Shown: one piece after another, positions 54,349 through 63,850 of the stretch
Layout of the letters: each line of letters opens with the position of its first letter
Position numbering within the stretch: position 1 is the stretch's first letter
Assembly (NCBI RefSeq): GCF_000222485.1
Contig: NC_015914.1
Span: 5,252,001 to 5,316,000 of the forward strand
Origin: Cyclobacterium marinum DSM 745
GTDB taxonomy: Bacteria; Bacteroidota; Bacteroidia; Cytophagales; Cyclobacteriaceae
Direction: 5' to 3'
Length of the DNA stretch: 64,000 nucleotides
The notes under the pieces: generated by a model
Seen by the model: only the letters and a program-made list of their open reading frames with translations
The model's database searches: none
What the model was told of the DNA's origin: nothing
Position numbers and translations under genes: made by a program

Positions 54349-56441
54349 TAGGTCAAATACTTGGTAGTGCTCGCCTTATCATTCAAATACTACTCGTGGT
54401 TGCTGTAGTGGTTTTGGTGTACATGTGGAACCCAATGAACCTATTTGGTGGAAAAGCCACTTTGAAGCCGACAGCGAATATGGTCTCAGAAATTAGGGAA
54501 ATTGGCGAAATGATTACTGCTGAATACTATGGTGAGGTATTGACATCGATTGATGAAGTACAAATTGATTTTCAACAGGGACCTGAAATTAACCTTCAGG
54601 CAGAAGCTACATTTGATAAAATTCAGGAAGAAATTGATAACCTAAGAGATTTTCATAAACTGGAAGTAGACCAACGTCTGGAGATTGGGGATCCGGATAA
54701 TAAACTTAAACGAAGGGCCAGAACAAAAACATTGGTTAATAAAGTAGGGAAAAGTAATATTCTTGAGAAACTTAATTATCTCGGGGATTGGGAAAACACA
54801 AGTCGCATGCTTTTTTTCAATGAAGTATTATCCTTTATTTACCTAAAGCAAAATGAAAAAGAGGATGTTATCACAGAACCTTTAAGAGAAAATAGATTAA
54901 GGAAAACATTGGAAAAGTGGTTCATGGACGATTCCAATACCCAATGGTCCACAGAAGCATTTACTATTGACTATTTTTCAAGTAAACTGTCTGATCTCCC
55001 TCGAGGAGAGGCAAAGAAAAAGTTAGCCATGATCGGCAGAGGGACAGTAAAAGCAGGTTTTGATTTCAATGATTTACAAAGCCATATGTACTTTCTTAAT
55101 GAAGAGGTAGGTGAATTGCATATTTTTGGTTTGGCTCCTAAAATTCTAAATGCTGACATTAATCCTTGGTTTATTCCTGAAAAAGGAATTCCTGGTTTTG
55201 ACCTACTTACCTACAATGGAAAGGTGAACTTTAAGGATAGCAAAAAAGTAAAAATCTATGCCATACAAAAACTAAAAACAAATGCCAGAACCGCAGGAAT
55301 AATAGAACAAGCCGAATTAAACGGTGGTCAAACTATTAGTCGGCTGGTCAATTTACTTACAGAAGTAGAGGTTAAGAAGGTGATTTTCCACCATGATGAA
55401 ATCATAGACCTTACCAAGGAAATACAAGAGGATCATTACATCAGTTATGAGGAGGCTGCATTGTTCGAAAGGACACTAGAGGAAGAATTACAAAAAATTG
55501 ACTCCCTTAATGAAGCGCAGGAAGACAGGTACAATAACAGGCAATTGGCTGAAAATAAGTTAAGCACAATGGTTCAAATGCTCAAGCAATTACAAACCAA
55601 TGAATTTGAGGACCAAAACCTGAACTATAACCATTTTGCCACTTTTTGGTACCAAATCAGTGAAGATGGTCTGATAGATGAGAAGGAATGGTTGATGATT
55701 AATAAGAAAGGTAGAGATATGCTGAAGGATCGAACCGCTGCATTATGGACAGGCATGGATACCTTATTGTTACAATCTCAATGGAATGTAGGCTTGTATC
55801 AATTACTAAGCGATTCAATAGCCATCGGAGAATATCAGCCAAAAACCATAAATTGGAGTGAATGGGAAAAGAGAGATTTGAGTATCCCTGTTAAAAACAT
55901 TGCTTTAAACCTGACAGACTCAATAGTTTCTTTTGACCAGTTTCATCACAATAAAGAATTTAGAGACAGTCTCTTACATTTGATAAGCTTAGAGAAATAT
56001 AAACCTAAAGAATGGGAAAATTGGATAAGTGAAAAAGAAACCATTGTCTTGTTTGGCGAGAAAGATTCCGTGACTTCCTTGGCCAATGACTCCTCAAGGT
56101 TCTGGTTGATTGATAAGCGTGAGCCAAATCATATTATGCAAGTAAATATTCCTTTGGAAAAATTAACATTTTCATCATTACTTGACATACAATACAATTT
56201 GGAGATTGGCAACCATATTGTATTTAAGTCTTCAGACAACCTATTAGAGGATATAAAACAGTCCAAATCAAGCCAAGCTTCCGGTTTGACCGAAAGTCAG
56301 CTAAATAATCTTGAAAAGCACTTAATTAAACTTTATACTCAACATAAAGCTTACCATAACAGGGATTTTCTCACCAAGGCCAATCAATGGTTAAGTGAGA
56401 AAATGGAAAGTAAATCCGCTATATTTGAAAAATTCAAATAA
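54345..56441 (+). CDS. Large membrane-anchored DUF4230-like protein
   Basis: A 698-residue protein with one N-terminal helix (about 7-27, LIIQILLVVAVVVLVYMW), then MVSEIREIGEMITAEYYGEV and KAGFDFNDLQSHMYFLNEEVGELHI, which echo the two halves of DUF4230 but separated by a roughly 170-residue insert (about 60-230). The C-terminal 400 residues are helical and charged, with no recognised domain (LFERTLEEELQKIDSLNEAQ). It closes the forward operon, ending 30 bp from the converging reverse operon. Probably a scaffold acting with the muramidase; inference. Confidence 0.6.
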   Translation: MIGQILGSARLIIQILLVVAVVVLVYMWNPMNLFGGKATLKPTANMVSEIREIGEMITAEYYGEVLTSIDEVQIDFQQGPEINLQAEATFDKIQEEIDNLRDFHKLEVDQRLEIGDPDNKLKRRARTKTLVNKVGKSNILEKLNYLGDWENTSRMLFFNEVLSFIYLKQNEKEDVITEPLRENRLRKTLEKWFMDDSNTQWSTEAFTIDYFSSKLSDLPRGEAKKKLAMIGRGTVKAGFDFNDLQSHMYFLNEEVGELHIFGLAPKILNADINPWFIPEKGIPGFDLLTYNGKVNFKDSKKVKIYAIQKLKTNARTAGIIEQAELNGGQTISRLVNLLTEVEVKKVIFHHDEIIDLTKEIQEDHYISYEEAALFERTLEEELQKIDSLNEAQEDRYNNRQLAENKLSTMVQMLKQLQTNEFEDQNLNYNHFATFWYQISEDGLIDEKEWLMINKKGRDMLKDRTAALWTGMDTLLLQSQWNVGLYQLLSDSIAIGEYQPKTINWSEWEKRDLSIPVKNIALNLTDSIVSFDQFHHNKEFRDSLLHLISLEKYKPKEWENWISEKETIVLFGEKDSVTSLANDSSRFWLIDKREPNHIMQVNIPLEKLTFSSLLDIQYNLEIGNHIVFKSSDNLLEDIKQSKSSQASGLTESQLNNLEKHLIKLYTQHKAYHNRDFLTKANQWLSEKMESKSAIFEKFK

Positions 56442-56471
56442 AACCAAATACTACATTATCTAAAATAATAA

Positions 56472-58811
56472 CTAAGGTTTAAAATAGGTTTCAAAAACAT
56501 TACCGGCAAAAAACTTACCAAAAGAACCAATGGCTTTCCTTCCCTCTTCTTTAGATTTGGGATGAATGGCTTTGACAGTTCTAAGTTGCTTAAGTAGGTC
56601 CGAAACTTTAATTACCAACTTGCCCTTGCCAACAATATTTCCGGCAGGAGAATCCCCTTCATAAAGCGTAATAAAAAGTGTAGTGGTATCTTTCCAAGCA
56701 TCCACTACCCTATCATTATATATGTCTTTAAAGCCTTCAAAATAATAATTACCACCTTCCGGACTAATGAGTGCTGAAGTGTAATTCATTCGTTTCCTTT
56801 CACTATCCCCTTCATCTTGAATAAACAAGTTAAAATCACCATTATAGGCGGAAAGGGCTTCTTGGCAAACGCTAGGAGCACTCATACTTCCAACCATTTT
56901 ACCTGCATGCTTTTCATTGCTTATAAATGCATCAATATCTTCTGTTTGTATGGTTAATGTAAACTCAAATGTTGTATTTTCAAGTTTTCCTTTAGCAAAA
57001 CCTTTTTCAAAATCTTCCATTTCACCTATACCTATGAAGCCTTTCATTGTTTCGGTAAATTGGACCCCAGTCCCTGTAAATTCATTACCAACCGGATTGG
57101 AGGGACTGACTAAATCATAGTTTAAGTCATAACCTTTCTCCTCAGCAATTAATTTACAACTCCTTTCAGTCAATGCGCTTATCGTTAAAAGTGGATTGGT
57201 ACCAACCGGCCTAGGAATAATTGCTCCATCTAAAACAAACAAACCTTCATGTAAGGCGGTATCACTTTCTCCGGAAAACACTTGCCCTTTATGGTCCACT
57301 ACTCCGGATTCAATGCTCTCTCCCATGCCACACCCTCCTAAAGGATGTACAGTTACCAAATCATAATTCATCAGATTATTCCATGTAGGATTTGGAATTT
57401 TAGTTCCTCCCAATGCCTGTGTAGCACTAAATATTTCTCCACTTACCTTCTTAAAAATTTCCTGTTTACCTACGCCCTCCCAACTTAAGTTTAACTTTCC
57501 TTCATCATCCATTTTCATGACACCATTTCCATCATCATGCGTCATCACCAAATAAATTTGGGTATGGGCAACAGCCCCATGAAAAGCTCCCAAAAAAAGA
57601 CTTCTAAACTCCCTTAACTTTTCTTTAAAGTAATCTTTAATTCCTCTGTCAGTGTCTTTTCCTACCAACCTAGAAAATGCAATCAATGCCTTTGGCATTA
57701 AACTTCTAATTGGGCCGGGAACTGTTCCTTCTTCAAGCGTCATTCCCGAGGACAAATCTTCACGTTCCCTCAGGTCAATAATACTGGTAATACAAGGTCC
57801 TACGTTTGCTATTTGATCCGTACCCTTTTTACCTAAGCCTATGCCGTTGATTCTTTCGTCATTGTTATAGCCAAAACCAAGAACGTCACCATTTCCTGTA
57901 AATCTCATTCCCAATCTTTGGGAAACCTTTAACCCTTTTTTGGCAGAACGGAATAGAATTTCCGTTGAGCCCAAGGATCCGGCACTCAGCACCACATTCT
58001 TTGCTCTGACAAACATTAAGGGCGCATCAAAATTATCTCTGCCTATACCGATTGGATGGTAGTATACTTGCCAGTGTGATTTAAATTTTTTGACATAGCG
58101 AACATTGATGGAAGTAAAAATATCTGCCCCATGGTTAAACGCATCCGGAAGGTAATTCATGGCAGTGGTATTCTTTGCCCCTACATTACAGCCGGTGACA
58201 CAATCTCCACAGTTTGTACATTTTGGTTGCTTGATGCCAACATGATTGATTTTATTTTCAAAATTTACATTTATATCCAATAACCCGAAAGGTGCTGACA
58301 TAAAATCAGCGGATTTCCGCATGGCCTCTGTCTTTTTTAGGACAGGGTAACCATTCTTATTTTCCGGGTAAGGGTTTGGTTTTAACATTTCCCACGCCCT
58401 GTTCACGCCTTCCTCAAAGGAAGCAAGGTCTTGCCTTAAGGCTAAGGGCCACATTTCATCTTGCATTACCCTTTTTTCAGGCTTAATTGAGACGTTTGCA
58501 TTTACTAATGAAGTTCCTCCCAGACCACAACCCTTAAATACATTAATTCCATTTCCTATGGTAAATTCGTATAGTCCATTTTTTTCGAGACTTGTTGATT
58601 TTCCTTTTATGAAATTCATTTCCTTGGAGGCATCCAATAGGGAATCGGGAAATTCTCCGGGCAAAAACTCCTTCCCTTTTTCAAAGAGGCAAACAGACTG
58701 TCCGGAACGGGCCATTCTAGAGGCTGAAATACTACCTCCATATCCGGAACCTATAACCACATAGTCATATTCCGGTTGTATACTGCCGAGGGGTTTAGCT
58801 AGTTTTTTCAT
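56472..58811 (-). CDS. GMC-family oxidoreductase with four-cysteine cluster
   Basis: A 779-residue FAD enzyme of the cholesterol-oxidase-like GMC branch. The N-terminal dinucleotide fold has VVIGSGYGGSISASRMA (18-34). Cys198, Cys201, Cys204 and Cys208 (KCTNCGDCVTGCNVGAKNT) form a CxxCxxCxxxC motif suited to an iron-sulfur cluster. HPLGGCGMGESIESGVVDH and TNPLLTISALTERSC are the GMC C-terminal signatures. An extra C-terminal domain (about 585-779) begins near FTETMKGFIGIGEM. It overlaps the metallophosphoesterase gene by 17 bases. Substrate is inferred to be a sterol- or lipid-like alcohol. Confidence 0.82.
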   Translation of the reverse strand: MKKLAKPLGSIQPEYDYVVIGSGYGGSISASRMARSGQSVCLFEKGKEFLPGEFPDSLLDASKEMNFIKGKSTSLEKNGLYEFTIGNGINVFKGCGLGGTSLVNANVSIKPEKRVMQDEMWPLALRQDLASFEEGVNRAWEMLKPNPYPENKNGYPVLKKTEAMRKSADFMSAPFGLLDINVNFENKINHVGIKQPKCTNCGDCVTGCNVGAKNTTAMNYLPDAFNHGADIFTSINVRYVKKFKSHWQVYYHPIGIGRDNFDAPLMFVRAKNVVLSAGSLGSTEILFRSAKKGLKVSQRLGMRFTGNGDVLGFGYNNDERINGIGLGKKGTDQIANVGPCITSIIDLREREDLSSGMTLEEGTVPGPIRSLMPKALIAFSRLVGKDTDRGIKDYFKEKLREFRSLFLGAFHGAVAHTQIYLVMTHDDGNGVMKMDDEGKLNLSWEGVGKQEIFKKVSGEIFSATQALGGTKIPNPTWNNLMNYDLVTVHPLGGCGMGESIESGVVDHKGQVFSGESDTALHEGLFVLDGAIIPRPVGTNPLLTISALTERSCKLIAEEKGYDLNYDLVSPSNPVGNEFTGTGVQFTETMKGFIGIGEMEDFEKGFAKGKLENTTFEFTLTIQTEDIDAFISNEKHAGKMVGSMSAPSVCQEALSAYNGDFNLFIQDEGDSERKRMNYTSALISPEGGNYYFEGFKDIYNDRVVDAWKDTTTLFITLYEGDSPAGNIVGKGKLVIKVSDLLKQLRTVKAIHPKSKEEGRKAIGSFGKFFAGNVFETYFKP

Positions 58812-60531
58812 TTTTTATAAATATTGGGTCCTCTATCAATTCATAGTTAATGGGTCCTCCTTCAAAACGAGGATTTTTTTCTGTTCCTACTGCCTTCCAA
58901 TTGCTAACCACTTTTTTTACTCCTATTGGGTAAATGGTAAGCCCTTCTTTAGTGACCGAAATTCTCAAAAAGTTTTTATACCCTTCCCACCTGTAAGAAG
59001 AAGATGCCTCAGTAATATGGTTCTTTAATAGGCTTACACTTATAGTCAAATAAAGGCCAAAAATCAAGCAGCTAATAAACCCACCCATCATTACCATCTC
59101 AGCTGTAAAGAGGGCAATTTGTTTTCCCTGATTCACATCAAATCCCCAAACGTTCAGGTTCAGGTAGGAAAATAACCACAATAGAAAATAAAAATTAATC
59201 ACATGAAGCAATCCATGGACCACACCGGCGATATAGTTAAGCTTCTTCTTACCTGAACTGGTATCGGTAAATAAAATTAAACCTACAAATAATAAAAGGT
59301 TTAGAAAAAGAGCGGAGGGAAAGTGCAACAAATTGGAACTTATTACGCCCAAAATTTGAGACAATTCTCCATCAAACAGGTTAAATTCAGACAATTTTTC
59401 CATCAAACTTTTTCCCTCTGTTGATTTCGTTTGGAGGATCCAAGTTGTGAAGACATTGTAGGTCCCAAAAAAGAACAACATTGTAAGGCTAAAAAAGGGG
59501 AAAGCAAGATTAAGTAAGCTAAGTTTGGCAGAACTTGATTTTGATGGAAAAGTCTTTTTTAATTCGGCCTTTCTTTCATGGGTACCAATTATTTCTTCAC
59601 TTAACGTATGGGTAGGATGCATAAAGGCCCCACCACCTCCGGCTGTAATAAAATGACATGGTTTGGCTTCGTCCTTCACTGTTTCATACCTTGCATAGTG
59701 ATGCAAATCACCTGTCAATATTGCCTCGATGTTTACGGACTTGTTTTTCTCTTCATAATCCTTTTCACCTTGCCCCAATAATACCCTGTCGATAAAAAAT
59801 TGTAACCTATCGAAAGAATTATTTTTTGTATCAAATGATTTATAAACCCAAGAAGGTTCAGAAGTACAAAGAATCACTTTACTATTGGGATTAAAATGTT
59901 CCTTGGCTATCTTTTTAAAAAAGCATATTTGAGGGAAATCAATATCAGCATTCAACTGAATATCAATGGCAATAACCCAATAATCATAGGGGAGTTTGAG
60001 TGCGAAATAGCTTCTATTTTGTTGTGTTTTCCAATTGCCTAAAGAACGCTTTTGGGTAAACAACCTCAAAAAATTAGTCAATCCATCATACCAATCATGG
60101 TTTCCGGGAATGGCAAATACATCAGGTCGTTCTATGGCTTTTTCATCTTTTGGAAAAGCAGCGGTATAGGGCCCCCTTAACCTATTGTCATATTCTATAT
60201 TCTCCGGTGTGGGATATACCTCATCACCACCCATTATTAGCACATCTCCTCTTTTAAGGGCTTTCCCTCTTAGTTCCAATTGCTCTCTGGCCAATAAGCT
60301 CGCTATTGTATAGGTAGAATTAAACCCATCTCCTAAATCTGAAATATAGTCAAACCATAATGCTTCTTTTTTCGAATAATCAAAAGGCTTGCAATCTTGG
60401 TCTAGTGCTGCCTGAAGCTCCCTACGGTCTGCAAAATTTCCAAAAACAGAAGACAAGACTGTTTTAACACTTGTGAAAGCCAATTGCTTAGGGTCATACC
60501 AATTGACCATTGGTTTTCTTTCAAACTTCAT
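58795..60531 (-). CDS. Membrane-attached metallophosphoesterase
   Basis: A 578-residue protein. The N-terminal calcineurin-like domain (about 60-330) has all the metal motifs: SDLGDGF (Asp65, Asp68), MGGDEVYP (Asp103), IPGNHDWYDG (Asn144, His145, Asp146), and ILTGDLHHYARY (His277, His278). Four to six membrane helices follow (about 340-520), then a C-terminal strand-rich domain. The enzyme domain precedes the helices. Its start overlaps the patatin gene by 11 bases and its end overlaps the GMC gene by 17. Confidence 0.82.
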   Translation of the reverse strand: MKFERKPMVNWYDPKQLAFTSVKTVLSSVFGNFADRRELQAALDQDCKPFDYSKKEALWFDYISDLGDGFNSTYTIASLLAREQLELRGKALKRGDVLIMGGDEVYPTPENIEYDNRLRGPYTAAFPKDEKAIERPDVFAIPGNHDWYDGLTNFLRLFTQKRSLGNWKTQQNRSYFALKLPYDYWVIAIDIQLNADIDFPQICFFKKIAKEHFNPNSKVILCTSEPSWVYKSFDTKNNSFDRLQFFIDRVLLGQGEKDYEEKNKSVNIEAILTGDLHHYARYETVKDEAKPCHFITAGGGGAFMHPTHTLSEEIIGTHERKAELKKTFPSKSSSAKLSLLNLAFPFFSLTMLFFFGTYNVFTTWILQTKSTEGKSLMEKLSEFNLFDGELSQILGVISSNLLHFPSALFLNLLLFVGLILFTDTSSGKKKLNYIAGVVHGLLHVINFYFLLWLFSYLNLNVWGFDVNQGKQIALFTAEMVMMGGFISCLIFGLYLTISVSLLKNHITEASSSYRWEGYKNFLRISVTKEGLTIYPIGVKKVVSNWKAVGTEKNPRFEGGPINYELIEDPIFIKNEKTS

Positions 60532-61960
60532 TCTTCAATAGTTTTTGTAACATCCTGTATTTAAACGCGATACCTGCATTGGTTCCATTTCTCTTTTTGG
60601 CTAAACTTAATATTACTCCTTTTAACCTTGAAACAAAGGATTGATAAAGCGTTCCTGCCATTAAATCGTTTTTTTCTAAGGGGGAAAACAATTTCAAATC
60701 AATGGATTTAAAGGCAAGACCTAATAACCAATACCGAGGGCCGGAACACCTTAATTTAGTTTTCAATACATAAGTAGCCGATTTACCTTGTAAAGCTGTC
60801 TCTATTGCTATTGAGTCATTGCCCTCAACACTTTTGACCATCTCCACCAAAGTTTCACCACCAATCATTTCCTCCCCATTTTCCACAAAACAAAGACTTG
60901 AAAAGGCTTCCAGAATTTTGAATTCATCGCTATGGGAAAGCCTCAGGAAAAGATAAAAAATCACTTGATGACTTTTTGTTCCTTCCAAAATCTCTCCTGA
61001 AAATTCCATTGGCAAGCATAAATAATCACCTGAATCGATGGTCTGAGTAGCGCTAAAGTCTAGCGCGTCACCATTTTCCGGTAACTCTTTAAAATAGTTT
61101 TTGGCATTCTGATAACCCATATTAATCAGGGCTCTTGCCGTTAATTTCTTTAGAAACAATTCAGGGTCTAAGGGTAGCGGAAGCTTAGGCTTTACCACAA
61201 ATACTTTTATCTTTCTGATTTGACCATATGGAGAATGGCCTAACTCAATAAGTTTATTGATCCATTTTATCTGTTCAAATTCTTCAAAAAGTGCTCCATT
61301 GGCGCTCATTTCAATTGAATGAACGTATTGATTAAGGGAGCCTGATAAGTAACTGGGGTAATTGCCAATGCCCCAAATCAACCATAAATCTTCTGCTCCT
61401 TTTTTCACAGCTTCCAATAAATTGGCATCTTTAATCCAAACTGCATCAATCAACCAATCATTTTTTACCTTTAATGCCGGCATTAAAATAGGTAAGGAAA
61501 CCCCTGCCAATAAATGGTTTTCTTCTACTTGGTCAGTTGGTATGGCTTCCACCTTTTTCTTGGTAAAATTGCAAACCGAGAATGTGACTGGTAAATTTAA
61601 TTTATTTATATTCTCCGCATTCACACCAAAATGTGGCAATACTTTGTCCCTAATTCCATCTGCATCTCCTAAAGCTCTAAGGTTCCATGGCCTAAAATAT
61701 TCCTTTAGTTTTATAAAAGAGGTAAAATGGTTAAAGTTTAATGTTTTCCATTTTTCCATGATATTTTCAACCGGATATCCTGAAGCCAACATGGCGGCAT
61801 TGAATATTCCACCCGAAGCTCCATCTGTATGACAAAAGACCAAACCCTCTTCCTCCATGGCTTTCATAACCCCTGATTGATAAGCAACACGCATTCCACC
61901 TCCCGCAAGAATTAATGCACGGTTTGGTTGGTCTTTAGATGCTTGCTTAGTCACTAACAT
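60521..61960 (-). CDS. Patatin-like phospholipase with DA in place of DG
   Basis: A 479-residue protein. The patatin core has the oxyanion loop LAGGGMRVAYQSG (about 18-30), the nucleophile in TDGASGGIFNAAMLASG (Ser49), and LKVKNDWLIDAVWIKDAN (about 163-180) with Asp172 followed by Ala in place of the usual Gly. Patatins cleave fatty-acyl esters of phospholipids or neutral lipids. A C-terminal domain (about 280-479) has no recognised family. It lies 74 bp from the small membrane-protein gene and overlaps the metallophosphoesterase gene by 11. Confidence 0.8.
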   Translation of the reverse strand: MLVTKQASKDQPNRALILAGGGMRVAYQSGVMKAMEEEGLVFCHTDGASGGIFNAAMLASGYPVENIMEKWKTLNFNHFTSFIKLKEYFRPWNLRALGDADGIRDKVLPHFGVNAENINKLNLPVTFSVCNFTKKKVEAIPTDQVEENHLLAGVSLPILMPALKVKNDWLIDAVWIKDANLLEAVKKGAEDLWLIWGIGNYPSYLSGSLNQYVHSIEMSANGALFEEFEQIKWINKLIELGHSPYGQIRKIKVFVVKPKLPLPLDPELFLKKLTARALINMGYQNAKNYFKELPENGDALDFSATQTIDSGDYLCLPMEFSGEILEGTKSHQVIFYLFLRLSHSDEFKILEAFSSLCFVENGEEMIGGETLVEMVKSVEGNDSIAIETALQGKSATYVLKTKLRCSGPRYWLLGLAFKSIDLKLFSPLEKNDLMAGTLYQSFVSRLKGVILSLAKKRNGTNAGIAFKYRMLQKLLKNEV

Positions 61961-62034
61961 TATAAATTATTTATAGAATACAGTTTCACTGATTTATAAA
62001 AATGTTCATTTGCTTATATTTCGCATTTAGGAAG

Positions 62035-62448
62035 TTATGCATTATTGCTATTGAGTACACGTAAATAAACAATAAAAAGCAGACCCGAAAACAAATCAAA
62101 TACAGCAACAGACATCGCTAAGATTGAAAACAAGCCATTAAATACGCCTATTGAAACTGCAATAAAGGCCCCAAATTTTTGAAGTGCAGACCATAAGACT
62201 ACTTGTTTATTTGTTACAGCACTGTATACCGCATGAATTAGCATTCCTCCAAATAAGGCCATAAACATGCCTACTATGCCAAAGAAATGTGCCGAGGATG
62301 CTGTTGGCAATTCCTTCCCAATGAAGCCCAACATAAAAGAAGGGGCTAACATTTGTACCAATCCGGAGATCAGTGTGATAAATGCAACGGCTACCACCAA
62401 CAATTCTGTGTACCTAGGAGTCAATCCAAATATTTTTTTTTCAGCCAT
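62035..62448 (-). CDS. Small four-helix membrane protein
   Basis: From the start chosen at 62448 (137 residues, MAEKKIFGLTPRY), with four predicted helices at about 13-35, 47-67, 80-101 and 106-127; an ATG ten codons upstream is possible. I do not recognise a named family. It overlaps the preceding membrane-protein gene by 8 bases, so the two are translationally coupled and may form a complex. It precedes the patatin gene. Confidence 0.55.
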   Translation of the reverse strand: MAEKKIFGLTPRYTELLVVAVAFITLISGLVQMLAPSFMLGFIGKELPTASSAHFFGIVGMFMALFGGMLIHAVYSAVTNKQVVLWSALQKFGAFIAVSIGVFNGLFSILAMSVAVFDLFSGLLFIVYLRVLNSNNA

Positions 62449-62938
62449 TGTATTGGTGCTTTGGTTTTGCTTTTGCAATGAAGAAATACATGGTGATGAG
62501 CCACATAATGGTTAGAATAATCCAGCGGACATCGTTAAGAAACATCCATTTATCCAACAATGCTTGCAAGGTGGCCTCATCTGTCAATCCCGCTTTAAAT
62601 TGATTGTTAACATCTTCAATATATAACTGCTGCACCAAAACCGGTGCTAAAAGACCCGGGATCCAAGCCAAAGGCACCCATCGAAGCCCTGTCTTCCACT
62701 CTGTGATTAGCATTATCACCAATGCCACTGCCATGATAGGAATCGACACAAAGAAAAACTTTGTGGCCAGGTCAGTTTGTGGAATAATGGCATCATAATA
62801 ATTTGATAGATTTAAAGTCTTCGGATAATTTGGAAACCAGAAATAATGTAAGGACCAAAACATGCCTAAATAAATAGAAGCACAAAAAAATATGTAAGCA
62901 TTATTGATGTCTAATAATGTTTTTTTTAAAGGACTCAT
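62441..62938 (-). CDS. Four-helix membrane protein, possibly DUF1772-like
   Basis: A 165-residue protein with four predicted helices (about 12-32, 60-80, 88-105, 138-156). The segment LNDVRWIILTIMWLITM near the C-terminus, with a conserved Asn-x-x-Arg before the last helix, recalls DUF1772/anthrone-oxygenase-like proteins, but the match is weak. It follows the acetoacetate decarboxylase-like gene by 15 bp and overlaps the next membrane-protein gene by 8. Confidence 0.5.
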   Translation of the reverse strand: MSPLKKTLLDINNAYIFFCASIYLGMFWSLHYFWFPNYPKTLNLSNYYDAIIPQTDLATKFFFVSIPIMAVALVIMLITEWKTGLRWVPLAWIPGLLAPVLVQQLYIEDVNNQFKAGLTDEATLQALLDKWMFLNDVRWIILTIMWLITMYFFIAKAKPKHQYNG

Positions 62939-62953
62939 CTTATAAATTATTTA

Positions 62954-63841
62954 TTATTTGATACGGTATTTTTCATAATCAGTAATCGAAGGTGGGGCCA
63001 ACCAATCCTCTGAATACCCAAGTGGGAACACTGATTCCAAGCCTTCAGTCATTTCTTTAGGAGGTTCATCATAAGTCATAAACCAGCATTCAAAATGGTC
63101 GTCTAGGATACCGTTGGTTTTCGGCATAAATGTGGTAAAAAATGGATCCGGGTTTATTTCTATGTCCTTTAAGGGTGCAACTTTCGGGTGGTCACCTATG
63201 AAAAGGCTTCCTTTGGCTTTGCCAAAAAGATTAATTCCCGCTTTGGTTTCAAAATAGATATAGGAGGCCATCAACATGTTTCTAAATCTACAATAGTTTG
63301 TTGCCCCAACCTTTAATTTAATTGAAGGAGATTTTGGCTTGTCTATTTCTATTCGAAATGCAAATTGTCCATCTTTTTCGTACTGACTTGTCACCTGATC
63401 ATCAGTAACTTTAAAATCGAGGTTCGCTTTATGTTTGGGCATTCCCCAAATTCCCTTTCCACCTTTCACAGAGATTTCACTGCTTACCGGAAGGTCTAAA
63501 ATATATTGACCCGTCCCATATGGTCCCAATAACAATGTATTTAGAATTCGTGGTGCAGGTTTTGAGCCATGTGTACAGGCGATGGCAATACTGTACTCAA
63601 TGTATTTACCTATACTCGTATCCAGATAATTAATAATAGTGATCATCAGGGCCGCCCTACCATTTGGCAATTTCATTGCATGTATTTCATTTCCCGGCAG
63701 TAAGGCATTGGCTTTTTCCCAGTCACAAGAAAAACCTGCCATCAAGGCGGGAGAATCAGAAGAACTGACAGGCATGGTATAGGGAATACCATCTACAAGT
63801 GCGTACCTACCTGTATAATTTTTTATCCTTTTTGGTGGCAT
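62954..63841 (-). CDS. Acetoacetate decarboxylase-family protein
   Basis: A 295-residue protein of the ADC fold (PF06314). The active-site region GGKGIWGMPKHKANLDF (about 128-144) includes a Lys where ADC forms its Schiff base, and SIAIACTHGSKPAPRI and the final PLGYSEDWLAPP segment fit the family. Relatives include true decarboxylases and aldolase/dehydratase-like enzymes, so decarboxylation is not assured. It follows the alpha/beta-hydrolase gene by 9 bp in the reverse operon. Confidence 0.78.
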   Translation of the reverse strand: MPPKRIKNYTGRYALVDGIPYTMPVSSSDSPALMAGFSCDWEKANALLPGNEIHAMKLPNGRAALMITIINYLDTSIGKYIEYSIAIACTHGSKPAPRILNTLLLGPYGTGQYILDLPVSSEISVKGGKGIWGMPKHKANLDFKVTDDQVTSQYEKDGQFAFRIEIDKPKSPSIKLKVGATNYCRFRNMLMASYIYFETKAGINLFGKAKGSLFIGDHPKVAPLKDIEINPDPFFTTFMPKTNGILDDHFECWFMTYDEPPKEMTEGLESVFPLGYSEDWLAPPSITDYEKYRIK

Positions 63842-63850
63842 AACGATTTA

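Noticed and set aside
51166..56441. Prophage
   Set aside because: A phage-type muramidase domain is present, but no capsid, portal, terminase, tail or integrase gene was seen, and the protein has host-style membrane helices.
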